Numbered from the stretch's first letter, positions 22,925 to 34,792 are shown. The stretch is DNA of 64,000 nt from Saccharum officinarum (GCA_020631735.1 CM036159.1:15291511-15355510), one strand, 5' to 3'. Made by a program: numbers and translations. Notes: generated by a model not told the origin, from the sequence alone.

Positions 22925-23055
22925 AGAGAAGGTTGTGATATTGGCACGGCTCAATCAAACCGTGGAAACTAGCACCTCGACCGATAGAAAGCGCAAAATT
23001 AAGTCACCCGGGCGCGCGATTTGATTGAACCATGCCAACATCGCAGTCTCTCAGC
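22925..23055 (-). ncRNA. MIR171: miR171 precursor hairpin
   Basis: The complement of 22937-22957 is identical to the canonical plant miR171 (begins TGATTGAGCCGTGCC). It lies on the 3' arm, as in other plant MIR171 genes. The complement of 23022-23042 begins GATGTTGGCATGG and pairs with all 21 positions of the mature sequence, 18 by Watson-Crick and 3 by G-U. The loop between the arms is 64 nt. The mature RNA guides cleavage of GRAS-family HAM/SCL6 transcripts, which control meristem and shoot development. The minus strand is the transcribed one, because the plus strand would give the target sequence instead. Precursor ends are approximate; a TATATGAG box lies about 45 bp upstream of the star arm, but its role is unproven. 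Confidence 0.92.
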
Positions 23056-23565
23056 CAACCAAACGCCGGCCACCACCTCTCATATAGCAAGCCTTCCCTT
23101 CCCTTCTCGATCGATCGATCGCTCGCCATGGACCCGAGCTCCCAGTCACGCAACCCTAAACTCGAGGGAGAACTTGGTTGGCAATGGAGCAAGCAGGCGA
23201 GGCAAGCAGCTGAATTAATAGACAATACGAATGGGCGTACGTACGTAAGCCGGGAAAGAAAATAATCAGAAAGATAAGAGAGAAATGGTTGAGACGTCGG
23301 TGTCTCGCCGAAGCCACATCAAGAAACCAGGCATCACACGGCCGGGCAAAATAATATAATGCAAATTAAATACAAATTGCAGCAGGACAAGGCAAGACGT
23401 AAGGAGAAGGGGCAGCAGAGGAGAGGAGGTGAGGTGGGTTGTGGCCTTGTGGCGGCGTTACCAAACCAGCCAATGACCTGCCTTGGCGATGCGTCTTTGC
23501 TCACGTAGTAGTTGATAGATGACTTGCTGTAGCGAGCTACCGTCTCCGTCTAGCCGCCCTGCCGG
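23056..23565 (-). promoter_or_regulatory. Probable MIR171 upstream region
   Basis: There is no gene on either strand. The 500 bp lie upstream of the hairpin in its transcribed direction and end at a hAT insertion. A GATC run is at 23109-23122. The role as promoter is inferred from position only. Confidence 0.35.
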
Positions 23566-23573
23566 CCTGTATC

Positions 23574-24228
23574 CATGGGCGGACCCAAGGCCCGGCGAGC
23601 CTGGGCGGCTGCCCGGGCTGCTTTGTGAGCGACAGTAGAACAGCACAGGTCGGGCACGCAAAAAAAAGGCAGCACTGCCACGAGTGCCAGCACACGGTGA
23701 GGAAGATGTGAATTAGCCCTTAGGCTTTAGCCACGTGCAGCATGACAGAGGACAAAATTACAAGATCGACTAGTATGTTACAGTTCTGACCAAAAATCTA
23801 TAACGTTTGCCTACTTTTCCACTTCCAGAACATTATTTTTTAATGTACACTCATTCATATACGTATTTAATTTTAGCTGTATTTCTAGAAGTATCTATGT
23901 TATCGACTTTGCTTCTATTAGTAATTGATGTATCTGTCGAAATTTGGGCTCTGTTTGGTTCGTGTCCGCACAGCGTTGCACCGCACCACACCTTTCGTGT
24001 CACAGTTTTGGCATGCGTTTGGTTTGCTGTCACACTTGCGGCGTGACCACAGCTCCATAGTTCGTTTCGGCGCCACATTTTGCCAAAACGTTGGGCGAGC
24101 AAATCAAGCACCGAAGTTTTGGCGTCGCTCATGTTGCGGCTCGACGAGTGAAGGCACCAAACAAACACACCCTTGATGTTAGTTGTTATGTTTGCCCAGG
24201 CTCGAGAAAATCTCTGGTTCCGCCACTG
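23574..24228. mobile_element. hAT-type element with 8-bp target duplication
   Basis: The tips CATGGGCGGACCCA and (complement) CAGTGGCGGAACCA match in pattern. CCTGTATC occurs exactly at 23566-23573 and 24229-24236. It has no transposase gene. A Tourist-like MITE is nested inside. Confidence 0.85.
23946..24174. mobile_element. Nested Tourist-like MITE
   Basis: Ends are GGCTCTGTTTGGTTCGTG and CACCAAACAAACACACCC, an inverted pair; it lies inside the hAT element. Confidence 0.65.
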
Positions 24229-24606
24229 CCTGTATCTGTATGTGTCCACGCGTTCCACCTGCCTGACCGGCCGGCCGGACGGACGGACAGCTCGCACCAG
24301 AACGGCCAACTTTTCAGCGGAATCGCCTGCCTCCTGCGGTGATTTTTCCGCCGTCTGAACTCGCGTTGGCCGCCGGCCGCGGCGAATTGACCGCATCGAG
24401 CATCGGCACTGTAACAGGCAGGCTGTCTCTGGTTTGGTTTGGCTAGGACCTAGGACAGGACAGGCAGAGGCAGGAGAAGACGATGATGCTGCTGATTGGG
24501 TTGCTTCATGAGTTGAGATACGTGTACGTTGGGCGTTGCTTGTGAAGCGTGATTTGTCAAGTCAGCTGGGAGACGGTACAACGAGCAAGAGTACAAGGGG
24601 TTGAGA

Positions 24607-25041
24607 GTAGCCGCAGTGGGTATTCTAAAACGATACTCTAAAGCTTTAGAGTATGTGCATAGAGTAAAAACTGCTGCACTAGATACTCTAAAACGATACT
24701 CTATCCTTTCTCTCACTCTATATTTAGAGTGGTACTATGCTTACTCTATACTATATAGTGGCAGACCCCACTAGCTAAACAAAGAAAAAAATGCTATAAC
24801 TCACAAACCAAAAATCCAAATTAAATTTCGATTTCACCATTAAATTCGTCTCAATAAATCCTTCAAAACTAGATCACACATGGATATATTTAGATAAAGT
24901 GACAAGTGGGTCCCACAGTAGATATAGTGGATAGAGGATGATATAGAGGATGGATGGGTGCGGGAGAATTGAGTATAGAGGAGAGAATCTTGCTGACTAG
25001 GACATATAGAGGATGAATATAGAGGTCTATGAGTGCGGGTA
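24607..25041. mobile_element. TIR-type non-autonomous element, copy 2
   Basis: It has approximate inverted ends (AGTAGCCGCAGTGG and complement AGACTACCCGCACTC). It is collinear with the element upstream of PR-1 (5903-6244) but fuller at the left end. Confidence 0.75.
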
Positions 25042-26399
25042 GTCTGATAACCTGTGCCTTCGAAAAGTATTGGTATTTAGAGCTGGATATAGCTTAAACT
25101 ATACCGCATTTGCAACTACTACCCGTTGGCTGCTGCCCTTGTTTGATCAGGGCAAGAATTGAGCTTTTTCCATACACCTCATGACCTGAAAAATGCCACA
25201 GGTTAATTAAAAGTTGAGTGAACATTTTTACGTCTGAAAAACTCGTAAAATATACCGCAATTATAAGATAAGATTAGCAGCAAGGGATGTAGTGGCTACT
25301 ATCCTATATTGATACCATGGATCTTGTGATCTCAAACGAACCCCACATGCTGCTAGCATTGGTAGTTATCGGCCGTACAGGGTACTGTTCCATGGTCTTC
25401 TTTCGGGCAGTACGATAACGTGCCTGATTCTCGTGGTCCCATAAACATCCTTGATGGATGCTTCAGCGTAGGCTGGTCACATCGCCATTTTAAGGCGCCG
25501 CAGGAACTTGAAAGGGATATAATAGTGTAAGTAATAGGATCGGATGCAACGTAAATTAACGCACTGAATCCACGCATTAAAATCAACCGATTTTTAGATG
25601 TGAGCGTGATTGCAACAGATTTGTTACCCAAATGAGCATTAATTTCCGGTTCGAGCGTTGAATTACTGATTTTCTGTGCATTGATGGGGCACACATATAC
25701 GCCAAAAATGCCTACATTATAATAGTGTGAAAAATATTGCCTAAAAGTTTTATTTTAAAAAAGTCAAAAGAATTACACTGGATATAAGGAATGAACTCAA
25801 ACGAAGAATTAATATTTTCAAAGATTAGAAGCGTCCATTGACAGTAGGAGTAGAATCAAATAAACCAGGGAGTATTTCATCATTGATAAAGAATATGAGC
25901 AGATAGTTTGTTAGCTAGAGTGATTCACAGCACCATGGTAGTCAATATCTAAACAAACAGCATCACGGTAGTACGTGTGCTAGCTGTTTGACAATCAATG
26001 ATGCATGGTGGGTTGAGAATCTAAACAATAAGGAAAGGGGCTAGGTGGAGACTGTTGAACGAAATCGGTTGTGTGTACAATTCTCTAATGCCAATTTGTG
26101 CGTGCCGTACCGTACCAAGACCACGAGGATTAAACAAAAATCCCGTGCTTGCCTCATCATGCAACTAGTCATGAATATATTTGGATTAGGAGAAAAGCGC
26201 CAAGCTGGCAAGATAGGCAAACGAATATGCTACCGGTGCCTGACTATTAATTCCATGCATGTATCCAGAGTTCCCGGTTGTGTGCACCGTGCACAATGTG
26301 ATATAAGCCACTAAGCCAGTCTAAACATATTTTGATTGTGAAATTTTACTGTGCTTGGAAAAAAGCAGAGCCACCAATTTGGATTGATCAGATGGCTAT
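25042..26399. other. Intergenic, no gene recognised
   Basis: AT-rich. A 113-codon minus frame (25353-25694) has no family features. Confidence 0.35.
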
Positions 26400-28795
26400 A
26401 AGATAAGAAGAACTAATGCGGAGAAACTTAAGTTGCCTAAAATACATGTGAACACAAGGTTGACAAGTACCCTTGTGTGTTCGTTTTGTGATGAGTGATT
26501 GTCAATGTGATCCACGAAGTAGGTTGAATGGTGATTAACCCTACCTTGGCGAAAGCCTTGTGTGCGACATGTCTCTTGGCTTGTGGTGTGAAGGTGTGGA
26601 GCACGGAGACGGTAGCCGACGGCGAGGTGAAGGTCAAGAAGGACGTGCCGTGCCAATGGACCTGAGGGGTGAAGGACGGACGTGAAGCTTGGACCGAGGG
26701 ACCCGGAGGCCGGGTGGCTAGCCGCGCTGGCTGACGCTTGGGACATCGACAAGCGCGAGAAGACATGAGAGTGACCGTGTTGATCGTGGAGGTGACACGC
26801 GTCGGATGGCGGGGGACGCGTATGGAGTACGCTACTCACGGAGCGGTTTGATAGTTTGGGCCTCAAAACCATCGTAGGCGGGTTTACGGGTTTGGGCCTC
26901 AAAACCCGGGCGGAGGTTCCGAGAAGGAACGGACAGCACGTGGCGGCATCGGGGAGTTCGCGTCGAGGCGAAGCTACCGGTGAGGAGGCGCGGTGGCCGT
27001 CGGATCAACATGAAGACCGGGTTGGACCTCTACGCCCTTGGACTTATTGGTTTAGCTCTTATGTATCCAGGGGCATTTAGGGGAATGTAAAATAGCCCTA
27101 AATAACAGAGGGGCTGCCCCCAAGCCTCCTCACCTCTTGAGTTTTCTTTTCTTCATTCTAGTCTTTTCCCTCCCCTAGGTGCTTGAGAGGTCCACAGAGC
27201 ACTTGTCTGTGTTTTTGAACTTGAGATTTGTGTTGGGAAGTGAGGCCCCTCCCTCACGTTGCCCTCTGGGGTTTAATCTGTGTTTTTCTTTTGTTTCACG
27301 TTTTGGTGTTAGCTGTTTTCTGTTCTTCGTTTTTCTCCTTTGCTGCTCTTGTCTCGATTTTCAGGGAGAGATGTTTCTAGGCATTTATTTGGTTAATCCA
27401 TGATGAGCAGGGATATGTGCTGAGTCAGTACCTTCAGTGATTCGAACTAATTCGGCATGAGCTCATAGATCGATTAGTTCTTTGCCTGTTTGGGAGAAAA
27501 CCCTGTTACTGCCCAAATCTTGATTTCCTAGAGTTTGAATCAATTTAAGACAATATTTTTTTAGGGAATAGATTTGTTCCTAGTTGAATCTAAGCTGTGC
27601 AAATTTAGGGGACGAATCATTGAAATTTGGATCAGATTTGGATAATTTTTGGGTCGTTCTTTTTTCCTTTTGTTCGTGTGTTCTTCATTCTGTTCTCGTC
27701 ACTAAGCTGAGCGGTGCAGCTCCTGTGCGTGCGCTTCTTGGTTTGGCAGGTGCTCGCCTTGGGACCAGGTGCACTGACTGCACTAGCGTTGTGTGCCCTC
27801 AGGCCTGAGCTGTTGCTCATCGACGCCCTGCAGCCGAGCGGGTTGCGCTTCTTCTGATTCCATCGCTGGATGCACGCAGACCTGCATCCGCGAGGTTGAT
27901 CCTTCTCCTTCTCTGCTGGTTGGTTGGCAAGTGAATCGAACTCCAGGAGGCAGCCGATTCTAGCTCAGCTGACTGATTTGATTTCCTTCCTGTGCGTGTG
28001 CTTTTTGTGATTGATTTTGATTGGTCCAAAGGTTGCTCCTTGCATCACGTGGTGATGTCCAGCTCTCACCCGTGCTGCTTGTTTTGACTTCTCTGATCAC
28101 CGTTTCAATCTTTTCAGCACTAGTTGTTGCTCTGGTGTGGAACCAGTGAGTTTTTGCAGGAGTCGTTTCCCAGTCCATTCCCAGGCAGCAGGCCGAGCAG
28201 CTTTAGCGCGTGGTGAGCAGCTCCACCATTTGCGCTTGTTTTCTGACGGTGAGCAGTATCCTCCGTCCTGTTCTTGCCTGCTCGCTAGCAGCAGCAGTGC
28301 CTGCTGATGTCTCTTGCAGGTGATGGTTAGACAGCAAGTGCAGCAGTTCGTGCTTCTATGATTGGTTATTGCTTGATCGAATGATTTTCTCTTTGCTACA
28401 GTGAAGTACTACTTCAAGCAATCATTAGCTCATCTATGGAGCATTAAAATTAATTCATTCTACCTAGTGTAGTATTCACTGTTGTAAGATCATTTCATTT
28501 GCTCTCTCTGGCTGCTGGTTTTAGTGGGCGAGGTGCAGTGCACGAGCAGACCCGTGCCTTGCTTTTTCTTCCGTGGTTTGTGTGTTCGATCTCCATTTCG
28601 TTTTCCGTCAGTTACGTTGGACTTCTACCATTGCGAGAAATTAATCTAAGTGCTCTTGTCACCAGTTGGCTTGAGTAATTTAGTTTCGGGTACACGCTTG
28701 TGTTTGGCAGTGATTTTGGGACAGCGGCCAAATATTTCGAAAGAAATTTTTCGGCTCCCATTCACCCTCCCTCTGGTCGCCGTTTTCGGTCCTTC
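26400..28795 (+). repeat. Probable 5' LTR of a copia element (copy 1)
   Basis: The right end is supported by a primer-binding-site-like TGGTATCGGAGCCGG at 28799 and a copia gag start at 28861. The region holds a repeated GTTTGGGCCTCAAAACC and a T-rich leader, but no gene. The left boundary is not visible, and no second LTR lies in the window. Confidence 0.5.
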
Positions 28796-28860
28796 AATTG
28801 GTATCGGAGCCGGTTAAGGATCATTTCACCTTAATCGGTCCGTGATCCACGAAGGCGACA

Positions 28861-29012
28861 TGGAGCGTGGTTCCGACAAACCACCGTTCTTCGATGGAAC
28901 AAATTATCCCTATTGGAAGATCCGCATGTCCGCGCATCTCCAGGGGATTGATTGGCTTGTTTGGGAGATTTGCGAGGATGCTACTTACGTTGTGCTTGAA
29001 CCCCGTGCTCAT
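28861..29012 (+). pseudogene. Copia gag 5' fragment (copy 1)
   Basis: The frame begins ATGGAGCGTGG and gives FFDGTNYPYWKIRMSAHL, the start of the copia gag UBN2 domain. It is cut after about 50 codons where another LTR begins. Confidence 0.85.
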
Positions 29013-29013
29013 G

Positions 29014-29179
29014 TCTGTTAGCCTTGTAATTGGCAAGTGTAATTATAGTAGGCTGCCCTTGATTAGTGGCATGTAGACGCCTGTGCGGTTGGGCTTGTAA
29101 GCCACCCCCGGCCATATGTATATGTACTCACGTATTGACAGGAAATACAATCAATGACATATTTCCCCAAAACGCTTTC
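29014..29179 (+). repeat. Short copia-type LTR (copy 2)
   Basis: The sequence TGTTAGCC...CTTTCA is followed directly by TGGTATCAAAGCTAG, a primer-binding-site-like sequence. The 166-bp length suits short-LTR copia elements. Confidence 0.7.
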
Positions 29180-29189
29180 ATGGTATCAA

Positions 29190-31095
29190 AGCTAGATGAA
29201 CTGAAAGGCAAACGTGCATGGCGACCAAGTTGGCATGCATGGCAGATGTGAGCAATATCATCTTTATTACATGGAATGACACTGGAGCTAATGAGTTTGG
29301 ACAAAGCTTCACGCCCAAGATGACCGAGACGGCGATGCCAAAGGGAGGTGGGTGCGGCGAGGAACGCAGAGGTGCTGGTGGAGGGTGCATAGAACGGGTA
29401 GAGGTCACGGAGCTATTGCACCTGGCGATCACGTTCCTGGTTTGCAAATCCTTCACAGAAAGGCCAAAAGGATCAAACTCGATGGAGCAGTTATTGTCGG
29501 TGGTAAAACGACGAATAGAAATCAAATTCTTAATAATGTGGGGGGACACTAAAACATTATTAAGAACAAGATTACGACACGGTAAAGAAAAAGTGTGTGA
29601 TCCAGTGGCAGTGACAGGAAGCAAAGCACCATTTCCTACGATGATAGATGAAGGAGTAGATGAAAAAGGTGGGGAAATAGTGGAGAGTTTACCAGCATCT
29701 GATGTCATGTGCGAGCCAGCACCAGAGTCGGCATACCACTCAGACATTGAGGCCGACGGGTTCAGCGTCATGGTGTTGAAGGAGTGCGTCAGGGAGTCCT
29801 GGTTCCATGAGCCGCCGTGAGTGGGGTTCCAGGGTGCCGCCTAATATGCCGGCGTGGGCGCCTGGAACATCAGTGGAGCAGCGCCCCCATAGTACGTAAC
29901 ATACTGAGGGGCTGGAGCGCCGTATGGAGCACCGTAGGGAGGGCCGCCAAAACCACCATAGAGCGGCACGGCGTGGAACGCCGCTGGCGGTGTCGGGTGC
30001 CCGAACGGATCGTATGGCCACATACGCACGGTGCCCACCCAAGGATGGGCGAACGACGGGTGCGTGCTTGGTGAAGAACTGCCCTGTCCACCATAGGGCG
30101 CACCAGCAGGAGTTGTTGGACGAGGGGTTGCCGCGGCCACTGTGTCCACGATGACGTCCGTTGCGTTGATCGCCCGTGGGCGCATTAGGACGCGAAGGAG
30201 GGACGGCTCCTGGACGTGGAGGGGCCGGTGTGCCGAGTGTCGCTGGACGCGGCGTCGCAGTGACAAGGGCAGCCAGCGGAGACGAAGGACGGGCGTCGAT
30301 CTCTAGCTCCTCCAGTAGGAGGTGTGTCCGTGCTTCCGGGAACGTCAGGAACGGCCGGTGCATCTTGAGGATGGACACCATGTGGCGGAACTTGCTGTTG
30401 AGGCCGCGAAGGAGCGTCAGCACCATCTGGCGATCGCCGATGGGGTCGCCGAACTCAGCGAGGGATGCAGCCATGGACTCGAGGCGACGGCAGTAGTCGG
30501 TGATGCTCAGAGACTCTTGACGAAAATTGCGGAACTACGTCTCGAGGAGAAGAGCACGAGACTCCTTCTGGCCGAGGAATTCATCCTCGAGGTAGCACCA
30601 TGCATTGCGTGCTAGACCTTGGCGTATCATCATGGACTGTTGCAAATCTCCAGAGACGGTGCCATAAATCCATGTGAGAACGCAGCAATCAGCCTGGACC
30701 TAGGCCGGACGTGTGGGGAAGGCCTCATCCTCGAGAACATGGCATGTGAGGGCATATTTGCCGAGCACAGTCAGGAAGATGCCACGCCACTTGGTGTAGG
30801 AGTCCGTGGTCTTGTCGAGGACGATGGGAATGAGAGCCTTCACGTTGACGACGGCTGTAGCTTGCGCCCAGAGGGCTTCGTGTGCCTGCTCGTACGCGGC
30901 GAGGGCTGCACTGCGGAGTCGAGCCTCCTCGGCCCGGCGCTCAGCATCAGCACGGGCAGCGTCTGCCTGGTCCTTGGCAGCGGCGTCTGCCTGTTCCTTG
31001 GTGGCGGCGGCTGCGGCCGTGGCGTCGTCGTAGCCCGGCATCAGCGAAAGTCGCGAACGGTAGCAAGGAGACGGACGGAGCGGATCAGCGACCAC
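29190..31095 (-). pseudogene. Copia gag-protease block, inverted and broken (copy 2)
   Basis: Reading on the minus strand from 31095: a start MPGYDD, an Ala/Glu/Arg-rich coiled segment, DSYTKWRGIFLTVLGKYAL, later LTLLRGLNSKFRHMVSIL (UBN2 gag), a Pro/Gly-rich linker, then the protease motif WYADSGAGSHMTSDAG and the end of the GAG-pre-integrase region, CHACQLGRHARLPF. Two in-frame stops (about 30700 and 30537) and a frame change near 30130 inactivate it. The block lies opposite in direction to the LTR on its left and the RNase H on its right. Either the interior inverted after insertion or the scaffold is misassembled here. Confidence 0.88.
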
Positions 31096-31217
31096 CCGGC
31101 GATTGGATCAGCATGGGGCGGGTGATCGGCTCGGGGCGCTGGCGATGAGATCGCAGCATGCCCGGCGATGGAGTCAGGCACGGGGTGGCGATGGAATCGG
31201 CGGCGGCGCGAGGGTTG

Positions 31218-31524
31218 CGGAAGAGTAGCGGATTTGCAGTTCAGCAGATATGCCTCTATATGCATGATCCTCGAGAGCCCCACCTCACGGCTCTCAAACG
31301 TATCTTGCGCTACCTGCAGGGTACCCTGTCCCTTGGACTGACTCTGCGTCGGTCTCCCCCTACGGAGCTTGTTGTTTACACGGATGCTGATTGGGCTGGA
31401 TGTCCTGATACTCGCCGGTCGACTTCTGGTTATGCAGTTTTCTTGGGGACAACCTGGTGTCGTGGTCATCCAAGCGCCAACACACAGTCTCCCGATCCAG
31501 CGCCGAGGCGAGTACCGTGCTGTG
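31218..31524 (+). pseudogene. Copia RNase H fragment (copy 2)
   Basis: The frame encodes HLTALKRILRYLQGTLSLGL and VVYTDADWAGCPDTRRSTSG, the end of copia reverse transcriptase and the RNase H domain. The next motif, SWSSKRQHTVSRSSAEA, is in another frame, so one base is gained or lost near 31455. It is truncated by the gap at 31525. Confidence 0.88.
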
Positions 31525-31624
31525 NNNNNNNNNNNNNNNNNNNNNNNNNNNNNNNNNNNNNNNNNNNNNNNNNNNNNNNNNNNNNNNNNNNNNNNNNNNN
31601 NNNNNNNNNNNNNNNNNNNNNNNN
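31525..31624. other. Assembly gap (100 N)
   Basis: Exactly 100 N, lying inside the copia remnant. Confidence 1.
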
Positions 31625-32371
31625 ACACGTAGTATGCTAATAATCAGATCCTCTCTTTTTTATTATAATACAGAGTAACACTAGTTGCTGAGCATGGATG
31701 TACACGTAATGGACCAAAAATCTGCTTAACGTTGGCCTCCTAGCAGCTAGGTAGCTAGATAGCTAGGCACCAACTACTGATCACGCCTAGCCTATATATC
31801 ATATATAATATAGAAGTAGTACTATCTAATAGACTATCATCCGCACCTTTCCAAGCCTCTGATGCCTTCTCGATCGATATCACCGTGTCCTAATCCAGCG
31901 TATCTAATCCGCACGACGCCAGTGGATCAAAGGCGCCTTTTTCCCCCTCCTCCACTAGTGCGGCGCGCGCAACACAGCAGCATGGGGTGGTGCCTTTTGC
32001 TGCATTGCATGTCGTCTGGCCTCTGCAGCCTGCAATACTGCTGCTAGCTGCAGCAAAGATATTGAGAGAACCGTGCATCGAGCAGGTGTAAAAAAGCTCA
32101 GGTTGATCAAGCAGCACCTAGCAAGCTAGTAGTCAACATTGTACCATAGCCCTTTAGCGTAAAGTTTCTCTTCCCTCACTATCTATCACTTTCTCTCCTC
32201 TCTGCACCCACTGCATCTCTGTATATGGTAGTATCTACTATCTACTAATTCCATCCTCAAATGATGCAAATCTAGTTCCATCATTAGTCAGACTATTTAA
32301 AACTTAACTTATTTTTTAGAAAAATATTAATATTTATGACACCAATAGATATACGAATCTAATAAGACCTA
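31625..32371. other. Intergenic
   Basis: No gene; the right part (from about 32247) looks like a decayed Stowaway interrupted by the next element. Confidence 0.35.
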
Positions 32372-32511
32372 CGCCTCCGCAAATTGTAAGTTATTCTAGT
32401 TTTTCTATTACAAAACTTTTACTGTGCATCTAGATATATTGTATATCAATATACGTAGCAAAAGCTTCGTTCTAGAAAGTCAGAATGACTTACAATTTAG
32501 AATAGAGAAAG
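32372..32511. mobile_element. Stowaway-like MITE
   Basis: Inverted arms CGCAAATTGTAAGTTATTCTAG and complement of CAGAATGACTTACAATTTAG, flanked by TA. Confidence 0.65.
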
Positions 32512-32630
32512 TATTTGATATCATAAATATTAGTTTTCCTAATTTTGTATATTTTTGGTTAGACACAAGATGGTTTAACTTGGTGCTATGAACATGTATG
32601 GACCACATGTACCTGTTAAAAAGTCAGTTG

Positions 32631-32916
32631 AGATCTTGTTTAGATGCTCAACTCTGTAGCTAACAATTAGCTTTAAAATTTATTTAAGATCTTATTATAA
32701 CATAGCTTCGATTCATGTTTTTCAACTCCGCTTCACATCCAGAAACTTTATTTTTTGTTGAGCTGCTCTCAGTAGAGTTTGTGGAGCAGTCCCAAACATA
32801 CTCTAAAAGTCTACTAATATAATGTCTTACCTAGCACCAACCGATAATAACTAACTATCATTTGTTTTCCTAATCAACACAACTACAATATTTAGTTAGT
32901 GAATCTAAACGAGGCT
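32631..32916. mobile_element. Tourist-like MITE, degenerate
   Basis: Ends GATCTTGTTTAGATGCTCA and GTGAATCTAAACGAGGC are an inverted pair. Confidence 0.55.
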
Positions 32917-33580
32917 ATGTTAAAATTGCATTCTTCTCGGGTAGGGATAAAGTATATATTTATTATACTACGATGGACGACATGCAAAGTGCGCGCCCAA
33001 ATCCAAATCCAATCATGCGTGAGCAGGTGAGTTTCTTCTGATTGGCGCCGTCCGTAGACGGAGATAGAAGCTTCTCTGCCAAGAAAAGGTGGCCTCGATC
33101 GATCAGGTCCGCATGCCATGCCGTATATACTGTATGTATGTTGGTGCACCTGTCGTCGCTGCCCAATTAATCAGCGGCCGTACCCGTCCAGTCCCCGCAG
33201 CTACGACGGCAGGCGCATGCACACACGCACGCCAGCTCCGGCCCCGTTGTGCGGTTGCGCCATCGGACGACAGGCACACATTGCACTGTTGGTTAGGAGC
33301 TTCCACGCACTGCTGCACTGCGTTCGTCCACCGCGGCCGGTTCACGCGTGCCGCGATGGCGACGCGCGCGTTCGGATAATGCCTCTCCGCGCTTGTGTGA
33401 AGGGTGCGCGCTCCTGAGGATTTGCGGGCACATGGGGGCAGACGGCGACGGCCCTGGGGAGTTAAATTGATGACAGTTGCAGCAGTGCCAGCCTATCAGG
33501 TAAGACACAAGCATGATATATCCTACTATCTTCGTTTTCAAATTGCTAGCCGTACGTACTGGTTATCTAGGTTTTTATTA
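32917..33580. other. Intergenic with a GC-rich patch
   Basis: 33150-33460 is GC-rich with open frames on both strands, none recognisable. Confidence 0.35.
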
Positions 33581-33603
33581 CTCCCCCAGTTCTAAATTAT
33601 AGG

Positions 33604-34296
33604 TCGTTGGTCTCGCTCCCTCTGGTTGCTTTCCCGCCCCATCTTGTTGTTGGTCTCGCTACCATCCTACCCCTTGGCTTCTGCAAACGCTACTTGCTGT
33701 CAGGTGCTCGCCATCAACGACTTGCTCCGCCGTCCTCTAGATCACTTGAGTGCTCCGCCTCATCATATGCCGAGTTGCGGGGACCTTGATCTCTTCTCTG
33801 GATCTCCTCGTTCTCCTCCTGGCGGTCCTCCCCCTTTGAGGCTTCCTTCCCCCAAATGGCATTGGTGGGCGTCGGTTGGAGCCCGGATGCCCTCTTAGGC
33901 GGATGCTACTCACGGCTGCCGTCTGTTGGCTCCGACTCAATATCTCACAGCTTCCTGGCTATCATCTGTTGGATCCAACTCAATACCTTACAGCTGCATG
34001 TGGGATAGAGTTCTTCAGAATACGTCTTTGGTGGTGGCACAGATTAGCAAGTAATGCTTGCACTGGCTTCGGTCAATAGACAAAGCTGGTAGCTGAATCA
34101 TGTTTTGTCTGTTGTGTTTGTTAAGTGTTGTAATTGTACTCTCTCCCCCTCTCGTCGAGTTTGTAATTAGCGTCATGCCGAACTTTTGGGGCCTTTGACC
34201 CACCACCCCCAGAGCCCGTCTGGAATCTGTGGTAATATATTCAAGTGGGGACTTTTTTACCCCCTCCCCCCCTCCCCGGGTGTTGCACTCAAAAAA
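33604..34296 (+). mobile_element. Poly(A) retroposon with 11-bp target duplication
   Basis: TAAATTATAGG occurs exactly at 33593-33603 and 34297-34307, and the insert ends in six A. This is the signature of LINE-type retroposition. The 693-bp insert has stops in all frames, so it is a 5'-truncated LINE or a processed transcript; the source is not recognised. Confidence 0.82.
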
Positions 34297-34345
34297 TAAA
34301 TTATAGGCCGTTTTGGCTTTTTTGATACATAAAATTTGCTATGTA

Positions 34346-34605
34346 CTCCCTCCGTCCTCAAAAGAATGTAATTATTATGGTATCTATGTCGGTTAATGAA
34401 GCTCAAGTTTAACCGTGTTTATAGTAAATAGTAATAATATTTATATCTAAATAATTTATTATGAAAATATATTCTATAACTACTCTAATAACACTTATTT
34501 TGTATCATAAATATTTGTACTTTTCTATATAAATTTAGTCAAAACTCAGGTTGTTTGTTGACTCTTTGAAATCCGAGAATTGCATTCTTTTGTGGACAGA
34601 GATAG
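34346..34605. mobile_element. Stowaway MITE
   Basis: Ends CTCCCTCCGTCCTCAAAAGA and complement CTATCTCTGTCCACAAAAGA; TA on both sides. Confidence 0.88.
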
Positions 34606-34792
34606 TATCTAGACATACATTATATCTAGATGCATAGTAAAATGGATGTACCAAAAAAGTCAAAGCGACTTATAATTGGAACAGAGGGAGTAGCTTTTAC
34701 CATACAATATTCATTATATTTAGATATATAGTAAAAGTTATGTATATAAAAGCCAGAGTAACTCAGAGTATATTTGAAACAAAGGTACTATA

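Larger units (their letters stand above)
33581..34690. mobile_element. Stowaway MITE split by two insertions
   Basis: The ends CTCCCCCAGTTCTAAATTATA and complement of CTTATAATTGGAACAGAGGGAG are inverted and flanked by TA. The original element is about 140 bp: 33581-33603, 34308-34345 and 34606-34690. A poly(A) retroposon and a second Stowaway account for the rest. Confidence 0.8.

Noticed and set aside
22937..22957. miR171 target site in a GRAS gene
   Set aside because: No GRAS coding sequence is around it, and a fully pairing star arm 64 nt away shows it is a precursor instead.
26396..26902. 168-codon minus-strand open frame
   Set aside because: It lies in a probable copia LTR and has no recognisable domain.
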